Of a DNA stretch of 64,000 nucleotides, positions 56,201 through 64,000 are shown piece after piece. The DNA lies in assembly GCA_013399015.1 (NCBI GenBank), contig VWZX01010273.1, forward strand, positions 8,222,117 to 8,286,116, read 5' to 3'. The notes beneath the pieces were generated by a model. The model was not told where the DNA came from. It did no database searches and saw nothing but the letters and a program-made list of their open reading frames with translations. This stretch comes from Galbula dea (lineage: Eukaryota; Chordata; Aves; Piciformes; Galbulidae). How positions within the stretch are numbered: position 1 is the first letter of the stretch; each line of letters starts with the position of its first letter. The translations under genes were made by a program, and so were the position numbers.

Positions 56201-58290
56201 GGAAACCAATGCAACCAAGAGATTGCAGGAGAAACTGTCCCTGTGGCATCCTAACAGCTAAGGGCATGAGGGAGCTTGCAGAGTTCTGCCAGGACTTTGA
56301 TACCTAGGACAAGCTGCCATGGCTGACTGAGGGGTTATCAGCAACTGCAGGGTTGTGGCAGTTCTGTCTTACAGAAGAGAAAAGGATTAGTTTTGGGGGG
56401 GATAAATTCTTTTTGAGACTAAAAGCAGAGTTGTTTGCCAGCTTGCTAGTGCCAGGAGATTACTGTGCACATGGGGTGTTTCATTAAGCTGTTTCACCAG
56501 GGCAGCATTAACCTCCTCAGACAGGTAACCTTGAGGGCCAAGGCAGAGTAAACAACTCAGGAGGAGATTGCTGTTGAGAAATCAAGTGAAACTAACCCCA
56601 GCATTGTTGTTTCTATTTGCCAGACAGAGCAGGAACCTTAAGGTTGGTGACATGCTGAAAGAAAAAGAGAAAGCAGCACTGGTTTGAGAACCAAGGTGTT
56701 CTTGGAGTTAGGGAAGTATCTGCAAGCAAGGTTCAGTGTTCAGCTTTGCCACATTTCTGCTGCTGCTGTCACATCCCACTGACTAGTTCTTCTGCCACTC
56801 AGTCCTTGCTCTGCAAAATGCAAGAGACAATGTTTTCTTTGGGTTTGGCTACCTGAAAATACCTTTCTGAGTCACCAAACAGCATGGGGTGAAAGCATGA
56901 TGCTGTCTTAGTGTTAAGGGCCTTTAAGAGGGCCAAGGCTTGGGTGTGCCAGTGCTCACCTCTTCAGGTGGAGGAGATGAGGGCTCAGAAGGGTTCTGTA
57001 GTCACCTCAAAGGCAAGGGAGGAAGGAAATTACAAAACCAAGTAGAAGGATGAGAGGAAGAGAGAGAAGGGTGAGTATGGGGCATAAACAGAGGACTTAA
57101 GATAAGTGGAGTTAATTCCTGAGCTGCTCCAGGATGGAGCTATTATGTGACCAGGGCAGCTAGGTGAGGTGGTGGGCTCCTGGAAGAAAGATAAGGCTGG
57201 GTTCCTGCCTGTCTGATGGAAGGAAAGTGCAAACATTTCATGAGGAAGCACTGTGTCTAGAGGCTGGAGTACAAGGCCTAATTTTAGCTCAAATACTGGA
57301 TTTATACAAGGGTTTACCTGTGAGTTTGGTTGCTTTAGTCAGCTGACTGGAAGGCAGTAGTTCTTCCAACCTGGATGGCCCCTCTGTAGGGAAGGTTCCA
57401 GCCTCCCTTGAGTCCTTTGAAAGGATGTTTGGAATGGAAAGAACAGGAAAGGGGCTACTTGGATGACCTGCACTGACTGGTGAAATTCCTGTGGGGAGGA
57501 AGGCCTGGCTTTGCTTAGTCTGAGACCTGTCAAAGACAGGTTTAACAGTGTCCCAAATGAGGAACTTCTGACCAGTTAGAAGAAAACTAATGCAAATAGA
57601 TTGATGCTGAGGTGAGTTTAATGTGTATATATATATATCACTCTATTTGAAACTTGGGCAAAGTGCTTTTGCCTGATGTCAATTCTATTAAAGAAACTAC
57701 TTACACTTTTGGTTTTGTAGCTCCCAAACCTCCCTCCTGCTGACCTTGCTTCCTTGCTTTGAGCTGAAGAGCTGTTTCCCTTGCTGTGCTGATCCTTTTG
57801 ATGTCCCTGTAAACTTTCACACTTACTTAGGTTGTTTGAATGACTAATCTGTATTGCTGATGACATGCTAGGGGGGAACTCTTGGTCTCCTAAGAGCACC
57901 AGCCACTCACCCAGGGCTGCTCTGGGGGAAGCTGATACTCCATGGGTTTGCCTGTGAAGGGCTTGGGCAGCAGCACTACTGGCAACAGTCGTTGTTGTGA
58001 CCAGAGGTAAGTGTTTTGGTGAGCTTAGAGGCATGTAGAGAGATTTGTAAGTGAAGGTTGGCTAAGCTGAGCAGCTGTGTGTTCTTTGGCATATTAAGAA
58101 GCAGGAGGTTGCCCTTCTCTCTGGTCTTGTGCTGTGCCTTGCCTCCCTTTGGATCCTCAGCTCTCGAGGAAAGAGGAAAGCTCTTCTTTTCCTCTCATGT
58201 TTCTTGCCAATCTCCCGAAGAACAAAGGACTATATGTCACGATCTGGAGCAATTCAACCTACCCCAGCAAAAGCCAGGATGCTGTCGTTG
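53293..58290. other. Intergenic between RPLP2 and PNPLA2
   Basis: 5 kb with no CR1 copy and no exon or RNA gene that I can support. A short TA run lies at about 57,624-57,637. Low CpG content continues until the PNPLA2 island. Confidence 0.6.
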
Positions 58291-58614
58291 CAGGAAACTC
58301 GAAGCACCCGTAGCAGAGGGCTCCAGAACACAGCACGTTTCGGGGAAGGGAGGGAAGCCAGGCTGCCATCTGGGTACACGGCGAGGAGCCCCAACCCTTT
58401 CCCTCCTTCTCGAGGGGCCTGACCTGGCCTCTGCCCCCGAAGAAAGCCGCTGGCACGGCTCCGATGCCCAGGGGGGCCGTACCGAGCGCTGGGTTCACCG
58501 GAGGAAGGGTTGGAAGGAGGAGCCACCGCCTTCTTCCCGCCCAGGGCCGGGGCCGCGCCGGGGGCCGCGGGCCTCTCCACAGGCCGAGGGCGGGCCTGAG
58601 GGCCGGGCTGCCTC

Positions 58615-58621
58615 ATATAAG
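58615..58621 (+). promoter_or_regulatory. PNPLA2: TATA-like box for PNPLA2
   Basis: ATATAAG lies in a GC-rich setting at a plausible distance from the first exon. It is unusual for a CpG-island promoter and could be incidental. Confidence 0.45.
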
Positions 58622-58792
58622 CTCGACGGCTTGGTGCTGGTGGCTCAGTGGCAACCCCGGTGGTACTTCAGCAGCAGTAGCAGCATCTTTCGGCTCTCGT
58701 CCTCCTTCCCGGGGCGGTGTGGTGTGAGAGCAGCCCCGCGGCTCGGCCTCCTTTGCCGGCCCCCTCCCCGCCTGCAGCGGGGCGCGGAGGCC

Positions 58793-58979
58793 ATGTTTCC
58801 CTTGGACTCTCCCTGGAATATCTCCTTCGCCGGCTGCGGTTTCCTGGGGGTCTACCACATCGGGGTAGCCAGCTGCCTGCAGGAACATGCCCCCTTCCTC
58901 GTCGCTAACGCCAGGAAGATATACGGTGCCTCGGCCGGGGCGCTCACCGCCACTGCCCTCGTCAGCGGCGCCTGCCTCG
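58793..58979 (+). CDS. PNPLA2: Adipose triglyceride lipase (PNPLA2/ATGL), first coding exon only
   Basis: PNPLA2 performs the first step of lipid-droplet triglyceride hydrolysis and is switched on by CGI-58. The visible 62 codons plus one base begin MFPLDSPWNISFAG. They contain the glycine-rich oxyanion motif GCGFLG (residues 14-19) and the nucleophile elbow GASAG (45-49) with catalytic Ser47, then ALTATALVSGACL. The catalytic Asp (Asp166 in human) lies in a later exon. The near identity to human and the place after RPLP2 support PNPLA2 over PNPLA1/3/5. The donor is G|GTAAGC. I found no second exon up to 64,000, so intron 1 exceeds 5 kb. The start ATG has G at -3, and the frame has no other ATG upstream. 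Confidence 0.96.
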
Positions 58980-60767
58980 GTAAGCGCAGGGCAGGCTGTC
59001 ACCGCGGCCCGCCGGAGCCTGCCGCTTCTTCCTTCTTCTTAGCGGTTTAATGGCACCGGCAGTGGGGGGGTGAGGGTGGAAATAGGGCTCCGCCTGCCTT
59101 CTCGGGCTTCCTAAATGCTTGCGGCGCTTTGTTTTTCAGGCCTTTACCTCCGTATTCGCGCCCACCCCCGTCCTGCCCTCTGCTCTTGGGTGGTTGCGTG
59201 CCTCAGGGGTGCTGGGGTGCTGCAGCCCTTGGAAGGTGGTGAAAAGTGTTCAAAAGTGTCCAAAATGGGTACCTGGCTCCCGTGGGGTGTGTGTGTGTGG
59301 GTTGTTGCTCCCCACGGAGCAGGTGTCCGCAGAGGGCACCACACGGCCCCGATGGCAGGAGGTCAGCATGGGGGCTCTGCTTTGGAGCACCCCCTTCATA
59401 GGAAGGTGGGCTTGGAGGGACTTGGTCTTGGGGTTTGGCTTGCTTGAATGTGAGGCTGGGGTTGAGGAGAGGAGGTGACCTCTTGCCGTGTGGGCACCGG
59501 CTCTTGGGGGCTGGAGATGCGCGACATCAAGCAGTGTGTTCTGCCTACGGTTTAGAGCTGAGCAGCATCTCCGAACAGCTGGGGAATCGCTCTTTTGTAC
59601 TGCCTTTCTATCTGGAAGAGGGTTACTCTTGGGGCTGTAGGGCAATGGGGACTTTTCTTGCCCTCTGCAAGAGCTAGGTTTCTAGTTTAGCTAAAGGTGA
59701 TCTCGGTTTTCAAGTCATAGAAGAAACTTGAATAGTCTGTCCCTGCTTATGGCATGGCTGGGGAACAGCCAAGGAGAAGGGGGTGTGATGCCTCTTGGGT
59801 TTTTGTTGTTTTGGAAGTTCTGCTGCCTTGTATTTGGGGGGGAAAGCCAGTAAACATGTGCTAGGGTCTGTACTTGGAAGCTTTTCTTTTTGAGAATAAG
59901 ATAATTTCCTGCATTTGTTCAGCTTGGAAGGTGAATGTGGTGTGAGAGAATCTGCTGTGTCTTTAGTGTCAGAGAAGGGCGAGTCTCTCCTGAAGCCAAG
60001 TGAAACCAGAGCTGTTTACTGCTTGAACTCCTCTTGCCCTGCTCACAGGTGTCTTTCTGTGGCACTCCCTGTTTTATGGGGACAGGTAGAGTTTTGAGAT
60101 GTAGCCTCCATGCAACAGGACTTAGCTTTTGCTGTGTAGTTTGGGATTTTCCTTACAGGAATACCCAGGGAAGTGTAACCCTCACTTCTGGAGTTTGGTG
60201 GGAAGCTCTTCCCAGCCCTTCAAACTCCACTCTAGGGTCTGGCTGAAGTCATGCCATGGTGCCAGCTTTTCTCACAAAGAAGGGAATGGACCTCCTCTCA
60301 TCCCCTCTCCTGCAGGGATCCGTTTGCTGATAGCTAGCAGGGGTTTGGTTGTTTGCCTTGTTTCTTCTCCTGAAGAGGTGGCTGCCCAATTGGTTCCCTA
60401 GCTGGGTGGTCCCAGTGCTACTCAGATGTGTGGCACAAACACAAGACAGGCTGGTGGTAATACCCAAGCCATTTGCCTCGCTCAGATGTCAGGATGGTGC
60501 TGAGCAATTCTGTTGTCATGTCTGGTTACATGCCCAGAGCATCGATGGAGTGCTAGGAGTTGCCCTCAGGGAGTTGCCCAGCCTGGCAGATAACTTTCTG
60601 TGAATCAGGGCTAGAAGAGGTTTTCCTATGTCCTGTGAGGTCCAAGGGGAGTCAGGATAAAGAGGACTGGGGTAGGGACCATCCTCTAGACAGCACTGGT
60701 CTCTCTCCAAAAGGAGGACAAGCTGTGCCAGTTGAGGCTTGGATCTTGAGTGATCACCTTCTGTGGC

Positions 60768-60995
60768 TTAGGTTGGATGCTAGGAAAAGGTTCTTCCCCC
60801 AGAGGGTGGTGGAGCACTGGAACAGGCTGCCCAGGGAAGCAGTCACAGGGCCAAGCCTGACAGAATTCCAGAAGGATCTGGACAGTGCCCTTAGCCACAT
60901 GGGGTGACTTTTGGGGTTGTCCTGTGCAGAGACAGGAGTTGGACTGGATGATCCTGGTGGATCCCTGCCAACTCAGGTCATCCTAGGATTCTATG
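60768..60995 (+). repeat. CR1 LINE fragment
   Basis: The plus-orientation copy runs from GGTTGGATGCTAGGAAAAGG through GGTGGTGGAGCACTGGAACA to ATCCTAGGATTCTATG. It is of the same subfamily as the copy at 46.19 kb and is sense to PNPLA2. Confidence 0.93.
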
Positions 60996-63223
60996 TCTTA
61001 AGTTTGACTTCTCTGGGATAGTTTTCTTTTGACTCTGCCTGTGTAGCTGGCATGGATCTTCAGGAGAGCAGCTCTCAGGCCACAGTGCTGACATCTGAAA
61101 GTAAAAGCAAAGGGATGTTTGGTTGGGACATGGTATCATTGCCCTTTGTCCCTGCCATAAACCCTCCTGACAGTGCAGATTCCAGACAGAGGTCCAGGGG
61201 TTAGAATGAGATCATAGGGAAGAAGGGGATGGGCCAGAAGGTTCAGCTGTACCAGGAGATCAGTTCATGAAAAAGCACTGCTGTTTTGCCACCTGAATGA
61301 TCTGGGTGGCTGTCAGGGTGCATCAAGCAGAGTTACTTGACTGTGCATACTGCAGTGTTGGGGCATGAATCACTTCTTGTCCTCAGGCCTTGGCCTTCCA
61401 TCAAGCCTGTGTCTTCTCTTGGGGCTGTTGGAGTCCAGCACACCAGGAAAAGCACCTTTAATATAGCAAGCAACTGAGAAATCCTTTTGTGTCCTTTTGC
61501 AGTCTCCTCCTGATGTGTACCTCAAGTCCTGGAGCTTTTCACAGGCTCTAGACCTGGAGCTCTGACTTGTCTGAATAAATCCTTAAGCCCCTGGGCCTGG
61601 ATGAGTCCAACTGGCTTATGTGACAGGACAAAACTCTCCCTTTTTTCAGTCACAGGGAGTGCTAAAAGGCAGCCAGAGTCAGATTCTTTTTAATACAGTG
61701 TAGGACATGTATTTTGAAGGGTCTGGAATTGTCTCATTCTGGTGAGCTGCATGGGATTTGGGGAACCTGCTTTGGGATGATGGGGTGTGAGCCTGCCATC
61801 CCTGCAGAGCTGGCTTGGAGCTGCTGTGGAGGTCCTAGGCTGTGCTTGTGACTCACATTTAATCAACAGCTTCTCTGTCTGTGCAGCCAATGAATGCTGT
61901 CATACAGCTCTCAGCTGGGAGGGTGGGTTGGAGCTGTTGAATTGCTGCTTTTTTGGGGAGGAAGAGGTGAGTTCTGCTGTCAGAGACTGCCAAAGCTGTC
62001 AAACCCCCATCTGTGGGAGTCAGCTCTTCTCCTAAAGTGTGACCATGGCAGCAGAGCAAGCTGAAAGGATGCTTCTGGTACTAAGAATACAGAAAGCTTT
62101 GGGGTTGTTTTGTTGCTGTGTTTGTTTATTTTTAACTAGTATCTCAGCCAGGACTCTGTCTCAGGCTTGACCCGAGATGAAGTGACAGTTAGTTGACATT
62201 TAGGTTTGCTTGTCAGCTGTCACCATGTGACCACCAGGAAATATGGGCCTGAACTGCAGAGATTTTTTCCATTGGGTAGCAGGAGGGAGGGGGGAGAAAA
62301 AAAATCAAACCCAACCCCAAACAAACCCTCTTTTACCTTTTGAAACTGAGATAGCAGCATCTGAAATGTTGTGCTCCTGAAATTTGCTTCTGTGTGTGCA
62401 AAGGTTTAAGGACTGGTCCCAGAGATTGATTTCCCTCTCTCCATCTGGGATTTGGTGTGAGACTCCACACAGAGAGAAAAACAATCAGCTTAGTCTCTGG
62501 GGAGTTCTTGGAGGCCTTCTGGTGTGTGCTGTCCAAAGAGTGACTTGTGAAGCTTATCCTAGGGGGAGGTGGCTGTGGGAAGAGATCTACAGATTGCCAC
62601 AGGTACACAAAGGAAAGCTACCTAGCATCTGGGCTCTCCCAAAGCTTGGGTCCCCTCCTGCACAGGAGTTGGTCATTTGTGTTCCCTGCCAAGGACCTTC
62701 CTAGGGATAAAACTATGCTGTGCCTGCAGGATTTCTTTGGAGGATTAATTTTTCCTCCTAACACAGTGTAATTTGTTTGGATGGCTGCTGAGTTGGGAAG
62801 CCTTTGGGTTAGGATTTAAAGGATTGAGTACCATTTCAGTGTTGGAGGCTCTGGCAGTGTCTTAGCTGCCACTTCTTTGGATTGCCTAATTTAGCATCCT
62901 GAAGGAGAGGAGGTGGCATCTGAGGGTGTGAGTGAATCGAGGAGCCCTTTCCAGATGCTAATTACAGGAGCTGCTCTTGGCAGCTTCACTGAATGCTGCT
63001 GATTCAGGGCAGGGACCTGGCAGGAGAGTTATTCCAGCATATGCCAGAGGCAGGGTGTGGATTCAGGCTGCCATTGTCATGTCGTGCATGGAGAAAGTGA
63101 AGAGCCCTGTTTCAGAGTGGGCTGGCAGCACAGGGGAGTTACCTAAGCTTCCCTAAACCAGGGTTCTTATAGAGTGGGATTGGTGGAAGCTTCTTGACCA
63201 GGAAGTGCTAGCTAGACTTGGAA

Positions 63224-63305
63224 TCCCTGCATCATTCAGCTTGGAAAAGACCTTGAAGATCATCAAGTCCAGTTGTTAACCCAGCACTGCCAAGTCCACT
63301 TCTTC
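63224..63305 (-). repeat. CR1 LINE 3' end, short
   Basis: CATCATTCAGCTTGGAAAAG, GACCTTGAAGATCATCAAG and GTTGTTAACCCAGCACTGCC form the inverted 3' end of a CR1 copy. It is heavily truncated. Confidence 0.75.
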
Positions 63306-64000
63306 CCATAGAAGGTTTCCTTCTCTGTTTGTGAGCTTCAGGTGGACATTTCTCTATCTGGCTTGGTGCTCCCCTTGCTTGTGCACTGCTCAGCCTGGCA
63401 GGAAGGGTTGGGCAGAGGTTCTCCCCATGTCTGTGCAAGCCTCTGTGAGCAGCTCTTGTCCTGCTTGCATGGCTGCTTTCAGAACCTGCTTCATCTTGAT
63501 GCCCAGGAGAGGTGGTTGGAGGCTGCTTCTGCTGCTGCCATCCATGGAAGAAGGTCAAGGCAGTCTCCAGATGCTGTTGTGTCCTGGCTCCCAAGGAAGA
63601 CAGCCTGCCTTGCAGTCTGACTCAGGATCCTGCCCAAATAAGCTTTCATCATCAAAATGGGATTCCTCCTAGAACCAAATGCTTGTGCCTCTTCTAAGGG
63701 CTGCTTTGAAATGAAGCTTCTCATTCTTGGTTCCTTGCTGGTACCAGGCTCTGCTCATGCCATGGCTAGTGGGGAAAAGTTCAGGGGTGTAAGGTGACAC
63801 TCAGCATGAGTGGGAGAGATGGGAGGGCAGAGCAGAGGACTCCAGGTGCTTGGCATGGCTTGGAGGGGTTGGCTGGCACTGCAAGCACAAGGGAGCCAGG
63901 CATGATGCAGGCTGAGGCCCAGAGGAGAGCTGCAGAGCTGTTCCTTTCATTCTGCACCAGGGTGAGACAGGACTCTAGCAGCCACACAAGGGTACAGTGG

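Larger units (their letters stand above)
58290..59060. promoter_or_regulatory. PNPLA2: CpG island, PNPLA2 promoter
   Basis: The CpG-rich block spans the region upstream of, and the first coding exon of, PNPLA2. A TATA-like element (ATATAAG, 58,615-58,621) lies about 175 bases before the start codon, which would put initiation near 58,645. No ATG occurs between there and 58,793, so the leader would be free of upstream starts. Confidence 0.7.
58980..64000 (+). other. PNPLA2: PNPLA2 intron 1, running off the right edge
   Basis: The intron starts with GTAAGC. It contains two CR1 fragments (60.77 and 63.22 kb). I looked for the next expected block (residues that follow GACLG in the family) on the plus strand and did not find it. 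Confidence 0.75.

Noticed and set aside
58058..58792. In-frame open reading of about 245 codons upstream of the PNPLA2 start
   Set aside because: It contains no ATG before the PNPLA2 start, crosses the TATA-like element and the GC-rich promoter, and has no similarity to the highly conserved PNPLA2 N-terminus. It is a chance open frame in CpG-island DNA.
1..64000. CRISPR arrays, bacterial operons, tRNA or rRNA genes, phage-type systems
   Set aside because: The window is avian nuclear DNA. No direct-repeat and spacer pattern or cloverleaf gene was noticed on either strand.

Overview
The window is a stretch of a bird genome. Three observations support this. Multi-exon vertebrate genes have GT-AG introns. 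There are at least 15 truncated CR1 LINE copies whose 3' ends carry the ATTCTATG motif typical of avian CR1. There is also one diverged repeat that I recognise as an avian endogenous-retrovirus LTR type. The gene order SLC25A22 (-), PIDD1 (-), RPLP2 (+), PNPLA2 (+) matches human 11p15.5, so this is a conserved block. The high CR1 density might fit a woodpecker-like lineage, but the sequence does not settle the species.

Layout. Positions 1 to about 23,450 (minus strand) hold the 5' part of SLC25A22, the mitochondrial glutamate carrier 1. They contain a CpG-island promoter at 22.5-23.46 kb, a leader intron of about 17 kb, the exon with the start codon (5,745-5,861) and the next coding exon (1,657-1,782). 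The other exons lie to the left of the window. Positions 23.5-29 kb are intergenic and hold CR1 copies and the LTR-like repeat. Positions 29,072-46,903 (minus strand) hold PIDD1. I assembled 16 coding exons with matching splice phases into a 903-residue protein with leucine-rich repeats, two ZU5 domains, a UPA domain and a death domain. Two HFS autoproteolysis motifs are intact. One intron carries a 184-base assembly gap inside a polypurine tract, and no coding sequence appears to be lost. Positions 48,341 to about 52,910 (plus strand) hold complete RPLP2 (115 residues). PNPLA2 (adipose triglyceride lipase) begins at 58,793 on the plus strand. Only its first coding exon, with the catalytic GASAG motif, is inside the window. 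The rest of the window is its first intron.

The four genes have unrelated jobs: mitochondrial glutamate import, the PIDDosome and NF-kB genotoxic switch, the ribosomal P-stalk, and triglyceride lipolysis. They are neighbours by conserved synteny, not a pathway cluster. I see no undescribed biological system. The most unusual structure is a near-perfect long inverted repeat (38-bp arms, 3-base loop, plus a tandem copy) that fills much of a 395-base PIDD1 intron. Other points worth a second look are an overlapping upstream ATG in PIDD1, a 24-base microexon, a CpG-bearing exon-like segment in the SLC25A22 leader intron, and a 16-bp alternating purine-pyrimidine palindrome.
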